A stretch of DNA of 64,000 nt. Source: Mucilaginibacter rubeus. GTDB lineage: Bacteria; Bacteroidota; Bacteroidia; Sphingobacteriales; Sphingobacteriaceae. The stretch spans positions 868,001 through 932,000 of the forward strand of contig NZ_CP043450.1 of NCBI RefSeq assembly GCF_003286415.2, given 5' to 3'. The notes under the pieces were generated by a model that saw only the letters and a program-made list of their open reading frames with translations, was not told the origin of the DNA and searched no databases. Below are positions 10,080 to 18,147 of the stretch, one piece after another. How positions within the stretch are numbered: position 1 is the stretch's first letter; each line of letters starts with the position of its first letter. The translations under genes were made by a program, and so were the position numbers.

Positions 10080-11423
10080 ATGCCGGAAGGCCGGGTACGG
10101 AACACGGGCAGTTCTTTAAAACCCGAATACATCATCACCGATCAACAGGGAAATGCCAGGATCAGCTTTGAGGAAAGTACGACAGCCGGCGTACCAGTGG
10201 TTAGACAGGAGAACAGCTATTACGGAATGGGAATGAATATGACCAGCACCATGGCCTTGCCTGCATTACCTAATAAAAACCTGTATAACGGGGGCAGCGA
10301 ATGGCAGAATGACTACAGTAATGCTCCGGACTATTACCAAACACTGAACCGGAATTATGATGCCGCTTTAGGCAGGTTTATTGCTGTTGATCCGATGGCA
10401 GAAGCTACGGAATCAATGAGCGTTTATCAGTATGCCAATAATAACCCGATCATGATGAATGACCCGGAGGGGAATTATGCGCAGTCATTGTACTACTCTT
10501 TCATGAGCAACCCGCAGGCGGCTGAACCGAGTCCTTTCTCTGATCCTAATTTCTATGCAAAAATGAGAGCGGCTTTTAAATTGCGCGGAACCGATAACGT
10601 GTGGAACCTAGATGGTGGCGGTAACTGGCTTACAAATGATGTTAATGGCAATGGTGGTGGCGGTTCTGGACCAGGTTAAGGTTGCGGTGGTGGTTGTACT
10701 TTGATCTATAAGGCGGGAGCTAATAATAATTCAATTAGTAATGAAGAACTTACTGATCTTTTACTAAGCCATAAAACTTCAATAGATTTTACTACCGGCA
10801 AAATTAGTTGGGATGTTCAGACAGGAGCATTTAATCGTACAACTGGAGATTTTGTGTTATTGTTAACGACGCATACTAAATCTTTTGACGCTGGAGGTAA
10901 TCGATATCTTAATGGGTTGGCTGATGGAAATGGGGCCGTTGATGCCTTTATGGGAGCGATGGCAAGTAAAGGGGGATTAACCAGAGTGGGAAGTAATACA
11001 TCTGTATATTTCGAGAGACCAAATGGTTTCGTTTTTCGGGGAAATCAATATACTACGACTTATTCCATCGCAAAAACCGGAGCTGAAATTTCGCGATATA
11101 CATCGCGCTTTGGCTACGCGTTAGGCGCTGCACAAATCGGGTATGGATATTATGAAGATGGGTGGGCTTATGGTAATCACACAAGAGTTGCTATGGGAAG
11201 TGTAGGTGGAGGAATTATCGGGGGCTGGGTAGGCGCTGAAATAGGTGCTACAGGGGGCGCTGGTTTAGGAGCAGGAATAGGGGCTTTCTTCTTTGGTGTT
11301 GGTGCTGCTCCTGGAGCTGCGATAGGAGGTATAATTGGAGGTTTTGTAGGCGGTTTCGGTGGCGGCTGGGCTGGAGGTGAATTAGGCGGATCGATCGTAA
11401 AACGTCATTATGGACTTAAATAA
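10080..11423 (+). pseudogene. Orphan RHS C-terminal cassette with glycine-zipper toxin-like tail, interrupted by one stop
   Basis: The frame opens with MPEGRVRNTGSSLKPEYI, which matches the third-last part of the RHS gene at 7774, and runs through the RHS core (NYDAALGRFIAVDPMAEA, NDPEGNY). A single TAA at 10677-10679 interrupts the Gly-rich linker; the same frame continues to 11423. Homology to locus 1 extends past the core to the motif DFTTGK, after which the tails differ. The last 100 residues are packed with GxxxG repeats (GGGIIGGWVGAEIGATGG and onward), as in glycine-zipper membrane toxins. There is no signal peptide and no upstream RHS body, so it is an orphan cassette kept as a donor or a decaying copy. 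A membrane immunity candidate follows after 2 bp. Confidence 0.8.
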
Positions 11424-11425
11424 AT

Positions 11426-11965
11426 ATGAAAAAAATTAGTTGGTTTTTCAATATGATATTTTATATGCTATACAAATTTGATTTCAAATTACATATGCTA
11501 TTTAACTATATCAACCCTTTTAGAATTATTTATAAGATCAAATCGATAGATAAATTCTACCGTAGACATGGGGTTTCAAATATCGGAACTTCAATTGACA
11601 ATAGCTTTGAGAACAAGTTATATGGTATTAGCATAACGCGAGCCGGTGGCTTTTTATTTATTCCAATAGTGCTGGTTGAATATGGAGTCTTTAACTTTGT
11701 TCAATTATTAATGGATAAACCTTTGATTAGGTATATTTTTGAGAATACTTTTTATCTTATCGTATTCCTTCTCTTACTTACCATTCCCGCGGGTCTTTTA
11801 CTTCACATCTTCTTATATAGAAATGATCGATACGTAGACTATTTTAAAGTTTTTGACAATTTAAATTATCAAAAAAACTTCAAGTATAGTTTAGTCACTT
11901 TTGGGGTTTTTCTATTTGCGATTTTATTCTTTATATTTAGCTTTAGCATTATGCCAACAAAATAG
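11426..11965 (+). CDS. Membrane protein, likely immunity partner of the glycine-zipper tail
   Basis: 179 residues, starting 2 bp after the orphan cassette stop. Three hydrophobic stretches are visible: around residues 73-92, 105-128 (FYLIVFLLLLTIPAGLLLHI) and 153-176. The N-terminal 60 residues are Lys/Phe/Tyr-rich and polar, probably cytoplasmic. No family was recognised. An inner-membrane immunity protein is what one would expect against a membrane-inserting glycine-zipper toxin, so the pair makes sense, but the function is inferred from position and topology only. Confidence 0.6.
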   Translation: MKKISWFFNMIFYMLYKFDFKLHMLFNYINPFRIIYKIKSIDKFYRRHGVSNIGTSIDNSFENKLYGISITRAGGFLFIPIVLVEYGVFNFVQLLMDKPLIRYIFENTFYLIVFLLLLTIPAGLLLHIFLYRNDRYVDYFKVFDNLNYQKNFKYSLVTFGVFLFAILFFIFSFSIMPTK

Positions 11966-12090
11966 TTTTATAAATCAAAGTTCAGACAACGAGCTAGTTT
12001 AGATGTTTATCGATCTATAGCATCACTTGAGTTTAATAGGTTTCGCACGGTCTCGGGATTGGAAAGTGGACTTTTACCAATATACTTTCC

Positions 12091-12230
12091 CCTGCATGCC
12101 ACAAGTTATAACCTTGTAGCATGCAGGGAGGAAATTAGTGTGCAAATCCGGTTGCATTAATATATCCGGGGGTATTATATTTTTAACCCATGAACCATCT
12201 GCTGGTGCGCGCATCCCGTTACTAGATGAA
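12091..12230. repeat. RHS-cassette repeat, unit 3, with a long hairpin
   Basis: Third copy. In place of hairpin A it has a near-perfect long hairpin at 12091-12127 (CCTGCATGC and ACAAG on the left arm, CTTGT and GCATGCAGG on the right). Hairpin B (ATCCGGTTGC ... TATATCCGGG) and the TTATATTTTTAACCCATGA segment with ATCTGCTGGTGC follow. Like unit 2 it ends where RHS homology begins. The 125 bp before it (11966-12090) show no gene. Confidence 0.7.
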
Positions 12231-12232
12231 CG

Positions 12233-12832
12233 CCAGATCCCGGAAAGTTGGGTGCGAAATGCACCAGCTCTTTAGACCTCGAATACATCATTGAAGACCG
12301 CAGGGCAATGCCAAGATCAGCTTTAAAGAAAGTACGACAGCAGGGAGGCCATAGTGACGTAGGACAACAGTTACTACGGAATGAGCATGAATGTACCAAC
12401 GATAATACCAAGCGTACCTAATAAAATCTATATAACGGGGGCAGCGAATGGCAGAATGACTACAGTAACTCACCTGATTATTACCAAACACTGAACCGCA
12501 ATTATGACGCGGCTTTAGGACGGTTTATTGCTGTTGACCCTATGGCAGAAGCTACGGAATCAATGAGCGTTTATCAGTATGCCAATAATAACCCGATCAT
12601 GATGAATGACCCGGAGGGGAATTATGCGCAGTCGCTGTATTACTCTTTCATGAGTAACCCGCAGGCGGCTGTAGCTAGCCCATTCTCTGATCCTAATTTC
12701 AATGCCAGAATGAGGGCGGCTTTTAAATTGCGTTACGTTGTTCGTACTTTTCGTAATTGTAAATTTCTTTATTTCTGCTTATATCATGATTCAGGTTCCA
12801 ATAACAAAGTAAACCTCAAAGTCGAAGTTTGA
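12233..12832 (+). pseudogene. Decayed orphan RHS cassette
   Basis: Begins with a degraded form of the GATGCCGGAAGG cassette start and follows the RHS C-terminal region at DNA level, but several indels and stops break the frame up to about 12420. From 12428 it reads cleanly through NYDAALGRFIAVDPMAEATES, NDPEGNY and AAFKLR, almost identical to the copy at 10080. Homology ends near 12734; the last 33 codons (from YVVRTFRN) are unrelated and look like chance sequence. No toxin domain remains. The frame stops at 12832, inside an 11-bp inverted repeat. Confidence 0.8.
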
Positions 12833-12850
12833 CAATAGCCAAACTTCGAC
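12821..12850. repeat. Perfect 11-bp inverted repeat
   Basis: GTCGAAGTTTG and CAAACTTCGAC are separated by 8 bases. The hairpin lies at the end of the decayed cassette. No T-run follows on either side, so it is not a classical intrinsic terminator; it may be a recombination scar or a processing site. GC-poor sequence without genes follows up to unit 4. Confidence 0.6.
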
Positions 12851-12902
12851 CAAAATAAATCAAGCTTCAGCTTATTTACATAATAATAATAAACGTTTAT
12901 CT

Positions 12903-13110
12903 CTGCTACCGCAAGGTTTTACTTTGTGGTAGTAGGGTATATAACACGTAAATCCAGACTGTATCAATGTATCTTGGGTTTTATATTTTTAACGTGTGAG
13001 TCATCTGCTGGTGCATCACCCGCTGAAATATGGGTATTGAATATCGAAGGGCATTGCCGTTTTTTATTATTAATCCAAGAGGAAAGGGGGATTGTTCCCT
13101 CTTATTGGAT
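12903..13110. repeat. RHS-cassette repeat, unit 4
   Basis: Nearly full-length copy that parallels unit 1: hairpin A (ACCGCAAGG / ACTTTGTGGT), a weakened hairpin B, GGTTTTATATTTTTAACG, GAGTCATCTGCTGGTGCATC, GGGTATTGAATATCGAAGGG, CATTGCCG plus T-run, and the AAGAGGAAAGGGGG / CCCTCTT end. It follows the decayed cassette, as unit 1 follows the intact toxin/immunity pair. A partial hairpin-A copy (CCACAGGGC / GCCTTGCGG) lies at 13447-13470. Confidence 0.75.
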
Positions 13111-13501
13111 TAATTCAGGACTAAAGCATTATTGCCCTGTTGGGCGAAATCGGTACTCAGGTTAAAAGCGGTTTGGTCTGACTTTAATTATAACAAACAA
13201 TTTCTTTTACGATTTAAAAAGGTTGGCAGATTTAGACTTAAATTGAAAACGGTTCAATTCTGGCTGATTTTTATAACTAAAGATCATACCTCGCAAGTAG
13301 GATGCTTGGGTTATTTTAGGTCAAAGGTTAGCGTAAGCGGAGCTTCGACCTGTAAGGAGTTGCAGCCATAATCATAGGTATACACATTGGCCCCCCCCGG
13401 GTGAACTAACAGCCGAGAGTTGCATTTTCATTACTCTGCATATTTACCACAGGGCACAGCCTTGCGGTAGCGGGGCAAAGCTTTAGGTTATTAATTAAAA
13501 T
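13111..13501. other. Intergenic stretch with C8 run, no gene seen
   Basis: No supportable gene. It contains an uninterrupted run of eight C at about 13391-13398 followed by GGG, and a lone hairpin A-like element at 13447-13470 just upstream of the next gene. The sequence is AT-rich and probably the remains of a lost cassette, since it lies between a repeat unit and an orphan membrane gene. Confidence 0.5.
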
Positions 13502-13873
13502 ATGATAAAATTCTTGTATAAAGTAATTCATTACGAGCCGACCGCTGACCATAAGACAAATGTCAGTAGATCGTTCCAGTTAATTATGATATTAATCATT
13601 ATTTTGCCCATAAGCATTTTGTATTTACTATATAATATTATAAATGAAAAAACTTTATTAACGGACATTTTCTTCCTTGGAATAATACTCGCTTATATAA
13701 CGGTTATTTACTTCTTAATTCGAAACACTTGGAAGTCCTATCTTACAGACACCTTAGGTTTCCAGTATTATAATTGGGGGAAATATAACACGCTTGTCAA
13801 GACTTTAATAGTAATTCTTTTAATTGCTTTTATGATCTTTATTGGAAGGTTATTCATCTTTTTTTTTAATTAA
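13502..13873 (+). CDS. Small membrane protein, possible orphan immunity protein
   Basis: 123 residues with three hydrophobic segments: about residues 26-46 (LIMILIIILPISILYLLYNI), 54-74 and 97-121. It lies downstream of a repeat unit, the position immunity genes occupy in the cassette at 10080-11965. No toxin frame remains in front of it. No family was recognised. An orphan immunity gene that outlived its toxin is the most economical reading; this is context-based only. Confidence 0.5.
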   Translation: MIKFLYKVIHYEPTADHKTNVSRSFQLIMILIIILPISILYLLYNIINEKTLLTDIFFLGIILAYITVIYFLIRNTWKSYLTDTLGFQYYNWGKYNTLVKTLIVILLIAFMIFIGRLFIFFFN

Positions 13874-14317
13874 ACCAGGGGAATAAATATGATGCGACGA
13901 CAAAGTTATTTAACAATTTATTTGATTACTAACAGTCGTAATAATGCACGATGAAGCGTCTTATTATGGCGTATAAAAAGCATCTATATATATCAATCAC
14001 GTCGGCGCCAGACCCAGCGTTTACCTACGTTTTCATTCTGTTGTAACCAAGAGAGGATAAGAAAGGATTACCTTGGTAGAAGATTCGGCTGCGGATTTGA
14101 GTAACGCGGCAGAAGTATCTAATGAAATTGAAAATTCGGAAGGATATATAAGTGGGGTAGATGGTTTATTTATGTATTTACCCAGATTCGGGTGCTCGAG
14201 AAACCAATGGTCATACCACGATGCGGGGGACTTATAATTGAACCCTCAAAATTCAATGACAAACATTCTCGTTAGCCTAGACTGGGATCTTATTACATTA
14301 TGCTGAGGAATAGGTTT
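13874..14317. other. Gene-poor stretch, possible coding remnant
   Basis: No convincing gene. One frame at about 14085-14237 reads without stops (including DSAADLSNAAEVSNEIEN and GVDGLFMYLPRFG) but has no start or family match. It could be the end of a lost cassette tail. Otherwise nothing is visible. Confidence 0.35.
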
Positions 14318-14340
14318 AGCCCGGTCACACCAGCCGGGCT
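14318..14340. repeat. Inverted repeat, weak terminator-like hairpin
   Basis: AGCCCGG and CCGGGCT pair around a 9-base loop. Only two T follow on the plus strand and no T-run is present on the minus strand, so termination is doubtful. Confidence 0.45.
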
Positions 14341-14393
14341 TTGCGTACCCTGCGATAAAAGAAGCACTCCAAAATTACCTTGCGGAGTATAAA

Positions 14394-14461
14394 AAATGCC
14401 GGATGTTGATTTCATCCGGCATTTGGTCGTAAATGAGTAATTTGTTATTAGTCTTTGGCGG
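14394..14461. repeat. Second repeat family, copy 1
   Basis: A 12-bp perfect stem (AAATGCCGGATG / CATCCGGCATTT, loop TTGATTT) is followed by GGTCGTAAATGAGTAATT, GTTATTAG and CTTTGGC. A diverged direct copy is at 14694-14758. It immediately precedes an RHS remnant. Confidence 0.65.
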
Positions 14462-14490
14462 CTCGGCAAGCCGCTGCTGAAGGGCTGCCG

Positions 14491-14592
14491 TACATCCAGT
14501 TCAATGGTAGTACCAATGCGGTATCGTTCATCCAAGCGGAAGATGTCCGGGCCAGAAAGAGTGCTAGCACCTATGTACATGGTTACGGCCAG
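14491..14592 (+). pseudogene. RHS remnant (locus 2 type)
   Basis: About 34 codons read YIQFNGSTNAVSFIQAED then VRARKSASTYVHGYG. This matches the segment of the locus 2 RHS protein near 30065-30155 (EYDNSTNTIAFIQTEEGRAR and KSGSNYVYEY). No RHS motif is seen before or after, so it is a small fragment of an RHS gene of a different subtype from the cassettes around it. Confidence 0.7.
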
Positions 14593-14693
14593 AAGCCTTC
14601 TGGTAAAAAACAAGATACCTGGAAAGAGTGGGAATATATTCCTGCCGCTTTAAGTATTACGACTCGTGATTCTTATGCAAGTAAAACTGTACC

Positions 14694-14758
14694 AATCCCG
14701 GATGAAACAGACATCCGGGATTTTGTCGTAAATGAAAAATCCGTTATTAGCCTTTGGC
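14694..14758. repeat. Second repeat family, copy 2
   Basis: Stem AATCCCGGATG / CATCCGGGATT followed by TTGTCGTAAATGAAAAAT, CGTTATTAG and CTTTGGC. It matches 14394-14461 in order and spacing. The two copies bracket the RHS remnant at 14491-14592, and the second precedes the remnant at 14834. Confidence 0.65.
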
Positions 14759-14833
14759 AAATCTGGGAGCCGCTGCGAGTTTGAGCGAAGGTCTGAGAAG
14801 AGAGAGTCGATAGGCAACTTCACAGAATGCTTC

Positions 14834-15117
14834 CCCGTAGTACGACAGGAAAATAGTAATTACCGTATGGGAATGGCAATGACCAGTACCATGGTATTGC
14901 CCACAAGTCCGAATAAAAACCTGTACAATTGTGGCAGTGAATGGCAAAATGATTATAGCAATGCACCGGATTACTATCAAACGCTTAACCGAAATTATGA
15001 CGCGGCTTTAGGCCGGTGGATAGCCGTTGACCCAAAGCGGAAAGTGCGGAAAGCATGATGGTTTATCACTATGGAGGCAATAATTCTCTTATGTCTAATG
15101 ATCCGTTTGGAGATAAT
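14834..15117 (+). pseudogene. RHS core remnant, frameshifted
   Basis: Reads VVRQENSNYRMGMAMTST, NLYNCGSEWQNDYSNAPDYY and NYDAALGRWIAVDP, which matches the RHS core of locus 1. One A appears to be missing at about 15034-15037: restoring AAAA gives KAESAESMMVYHYGGNNSL and NDPFGDN. The match stops at the DPFGDN motif, which is where variable toxin tails normally begin. Two bases later the convergent HNH gene ends. Confidence 0.8.
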
Positions 15118-15118
15118 T

Positions 15119-15876
15119 TTAAATATATCTCCAAACAAAACCGTTCCATTGTTTATATAATCCCTTTGCTACCTGGATAATGGCTTTGTCTCCCAGCTTC
15201 ACTTGCCTGGACGCTTCTTTAACGCTCGGATAATTTTTGATCAGGTTTCCTTCCAGGTCATACTGGGCAACAGGTTTGCTGGTTGAATAGTTCTTTTTCC
15301 AACCGGACCTGTCGGCCGTTTTAAGATAGGGCAATACGCGGTCCCGTTGAACGGCCCGTTTTTGCTTTTCACTTTTTGTCACCAATTTTAAATTTTCCGG
15401 GCGGTTGTTGTAGCCGTTATTGTCTGTATTGATTACATACAGGCCGTCTTTGTTGTAATCCAGACGTGGATCAATAAAAGTTTTATAAATCAACCTCCGG
15501 GTATTAAAATAATAAGCCCTGTTTTCGATGGTAAGGGTTACCCTAAGATCAATCATGGGTACATCTGAAACCTGGTTATTATTTTATGAACGGATTGCTT
15601 TAGGATGCGGCCTTTTACGAACTGCTTATACAGCTGTGGGTGCGGTACCGTCCTGTCCAGTGATTTTACCCTCCCGAGGCTGGATGCCTGGTAGGAGCCT
15701 TCAAAACCCGGTACGTCTTTCCAGATTTCGCCGGGCAGATCAGCTAATGATCTATTCAGGTAAATATCGTTAATATTTAAAACGGTCATATAAATTCCCC
15801 GCGGTTTTAAAAATGTATTCAGCCTTTGGATATTCAAGTATAGCTCGTTAGTAGCCTTAAAAGCTGCGTTGAACAT
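15119..15876 (-). pseudogene. NUMOD4/HNH/NUMOD1 homing-type endonuclease, frameshifted
   Basis: Two minus-strand frames, 15876-15553 and 15556-15119, together encode one protein of about 250 residues. The first has the NUMOD4 signature (EIWKDVPGFEGSYQASSLGR, then VKSLDR). The second has the HNH-like region (LIYKTFIDPRLDYNKDG, NNRPENLKLVTKSEK), where the usual His of the HID motif reads as Asn (INTD), and a NUMOD1 DNA-binding repeat (QYDLEGNLIKNYPSVKEAS ... WNGFVWRYI). Adding one A to the AAAA run at 15582-15585 joins them (HK then NNNQVSDVP). Such genes are mobile endonucleases. The gene ends at the RHS tail boundary, antisense to it. The break may be decay or a sequencing error. Confidence 0.8.
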
Positions 15877-16455
15877 TGGTTTTTGCTACTCCATTTAATT
15901 CAAAGTTAGTCTATCCGTTTTTTTTTAAAGCGAAAACTTTCCTTTACTATAATTTCGTTACAGGTCGTGATCAGGAATATTCTTGTTACTTCGCTACTTG
16001 TTTATCACAAGCTCAAAGGGGACGGCTTTTTTTGAATTAAAGCCTAGCTAACAATAAACGGTAATTTGTAGATTCGCAAAAAATCAATGTAATATTGATT
16101 TGTGATAAAGTTTAGAAAAAGTCCCGTGAAGCGAGTTCTACGGGGCTTTTATCTTTTTTGGGTCGTTGTGCCGGATTTCAATGAACGCAACAAATCGATA
16201 TTCTTCTCCCGTAAGAGAATTACCGGCATACCTTTAGGCAATGATTTGTACAATCCTGGGCAGATCATCCTTTTCCAGTTCATCTTGCTTTTGCTGTTCA
16301 GTTCATCTTTGGCTTTCATTTCTGCCTTGCGTTTTCCGCCAAGTTTAGCAACATGTACAGCGTGGGAAGGTACTGCCTAATGCTCCCAAACGCTCGTGGA
16401 TAGAATAGTTTATTCATTTAAAACTTATCCCGATCAATCCGGGTTATCACCTTAC
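15877..16455. other. Intergenic region without a supportable gene
   Basis: 579 bases between the divergent endonuclease remnant and the SDR gene. The only clear element is the hairpin at 16116-16150. On the minus strand 16160-16375 reads as short frames (KAEMKAKDELNSKSKMNW in one) that switch frame and have no family match, so it may be a decayed gene. Confidence 0.45.
16116..16150 (+). terminator. Intrinsic terminator-like hairpin
   Basis: AAAAAGTCCCGT and ACGGGGCTTTT pair (one G-T) around GAAGCGAGTTCT, followed by TTTTATCTTTTTT. No intact plus-strand gene precedes it, so it may belong to a lost gene. Confidence 0.55.
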
Positions 16456-17441
16456 ATGATCATGAGCGCTAAAATCAACCTAAAGGAAAAAGCTATAGTC
16501 ATAACCGGTGCGTCTAGCGGAGCGGGGAGGGCGGCTGCGCTGGCATTTGCGGCAGAAGACTTGAACCTGGTGCTCGCGGCACGCAATGAGGCGGCATTGA
16601 ACGAAGTTAAGACCGAATGTGAATTGCTGGGTGCGCAGGCCTTGTAGTTGCAGCCGACACCAGCGATGCCAGGGCGATGATCAGGCTGGTGAATGAAGCT
16701 GTCGACTGGCAGGACAGGATAGATGTCTGGGTCAATAACGCCGGGGTGCTTGCAGCCGGGGACTTTGATAAAACACCTATGGCGGTGCATGAGCAGGTGA
16801 TCAAAACCAATTTATTGGGTTATATGAACGGGGCACACGCTGTGCTTCCCATTATCAAGGAGCAGGAGTGGGGTACGCTCATCAACATTATATCAATCGG
16901 CGGCTACCTGCCGGTGCCTTATGGCGCCGGGTATACAGCAGCTAAATTCGGGCTGCGCGGCTGGTCGGAGGCGCTAAAGGCAGAACTTTCAGCCTGGCCT
17001 GAGATTTATGTGTGCGATCTGTTTCCGGCATTCCTGGATACGCCGGGCATCTCCCATGCCGGTAACTATACCGGTAAGGTGTTGAAGCCGGGGCCTCCGG
17101 TTTATGACCCGGCGAGGCTTGCGCAGGCCATGGTAAAGGTGACTGCTTCTCCCGCATCGAATAACTATGTAGGAAGTATATCCCGGTTGTTTAAATTATC
17201 ACACACCTTGTTTCCTGGACTCACGGTTAAGGCAGCCGGAACTGTCATGCGTCGTTATTTTGGATCAGCAGGGCCGATCACTATGACCGATGGCAATGTT
17301 TTTACAACCGTTGATTACGGCATGAGTACCCATGGCCGGTTCGGCTTAGCGGGAAAGCCAAAAGCTCATCGCAAATATATCGCTGCGGCGTTGTTGGCCG
17401 GCCTGGCTTTGGGAACTGCTATTATCGGTAGCAGGCGATGA
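16456..17441 (+). pseudogene. Short-chain dehydrogenase/reductase, frameshifted
   Basis: Two frames make one SDR of about 328 residues. The first (from 16456) has the Rossmann glycine motif ITGASSGAGRAAA and AARNEAAL. It breaks near 16645, where one missing G would restore AQALVVAADTSDARAM. The second holds VNNAGVLAAGDF (NNAG motif), the catalytic region IISIGGYLPVPYGAGYTAAK (Ser, Tyr and Lys of YxxxK present) and a long C-terminal extension ending in a hydrophobic segment (AAALLAGLALGTAIIG). SDRs of this kind use NAD(P); the substrate cannot be told. With one base restored it would be fully functional, so a sequencing error is a real alternative to decay. Confidence 0.8.
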
Positions 17442-17564
17442 TTGCGGCTGAGAGACTTTGTAGTTTTGAAATGCATTGGTTACGCTAAAGTCTGTTGACC
17501 GTTTTTTAGCAGATGACCATTTATGTTTTGCATTTTTTACCTTAGCTAAATCAAAACTAAAATT

Positions 17565-17774
17565 ATGCCTACCCGGATACAACGCCTTGTCAAAATAATC
17601 GAATCGGATAACGCTGCAGAACTGGAAACTAAAACCAATTCATTTTTGGATACCGTGGATTATGATAACTTAAAAGATATCCATTACAAGCTCTTGCAAA
17701 CGCCTATAGGGACTTTGTATACAACAATGATTGTTTATAAACAATATTCGGACACTGAAGGTGAATTGAAATAA
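17565..17774 (+). CDS. Small conserved-looking protein, Cse60-like
   Basis: 69 residues, mixed charge, no signal or membrane segment. The order of elements (Asn-x-Phe-Leu near residue 25, a DIHYKL strand, then YTTMIVYKQ near the end) recalls small Cse60-family proteins, which have an N-terminal helix and a terminal beta strand. I cannot verify this from sequence alone. It stands alone between the SDR remnant and a gene-poor stretch. Confidence 0.45.
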   Translation: MPTRIQRLVKIIESDNAAELETKTNSFLDTVDYDNLKDIHYKLLQTPIGTLYTTMIVYKQYSDTEGELK

Positions 17775-18147
17775 TCTGGCTTCACTAATCACTCTTGGAG
17801 ATATTTCATAATACCGATAGACAGGGTTTGTATGAATGATTGCTGCCTGCTTTTGCATATTGAATTATATCGCCTGGGGAGCGGTTGATACTACTAAAAA
17901 AGGTGGTACAGGGTTAACAGAATTTTGTACTAATTTTTTACTTAAGAATTTGATAATGAGTGTATTGAACTTTTTTTGGCTCAAAAAGTGTCAACCCACT
18001 CTTGCATTGATACTTTCAGCAAAATTTCAATTTATAAGTACCACCACACCAGGATGCTCAAATTTATTTATGAAACAGCTTCTTTTTTATTTAAAATTTG
18101 ATAACACAATGAGGTGAAAATACCGACCTGAAGCAAACGCCGCTGAA
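17775..18147. other. Intergenic, nothing seen
   Basis: AT-rich sequence. An open frame at 17836-18117 starts in an unlikely place, has scattered Cys/Trp and no family features; I do not support it as a gene. No hairpin with a T-run is evident. Confidence 0.5.

Noticed and set aside
9727..13110. Hairpin repeats as integron attC sites or a CRISPR array
   Set aside because: Spacing is irregular and gene-sized, there is no attC core GTTRRRY pattern, no integrase, no uniform short repeat/spacer layout.
12926..13371. Two short plus-strand frames over repeat unit 4 and beyond
   Set aside because: They run through the non-coding repeat and change with its copies, so they are chance frames.
13391..13398. 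C8 tract as a phase-variation switch
   Set aside because: It lies outside any frame or recognisable promoter spacing, so no gene would be switched by slippage.
17836..18117. 93-codon plus-strand frame as a gene
   Set aside because: Odd composition, no start context, no family and no operon partner.
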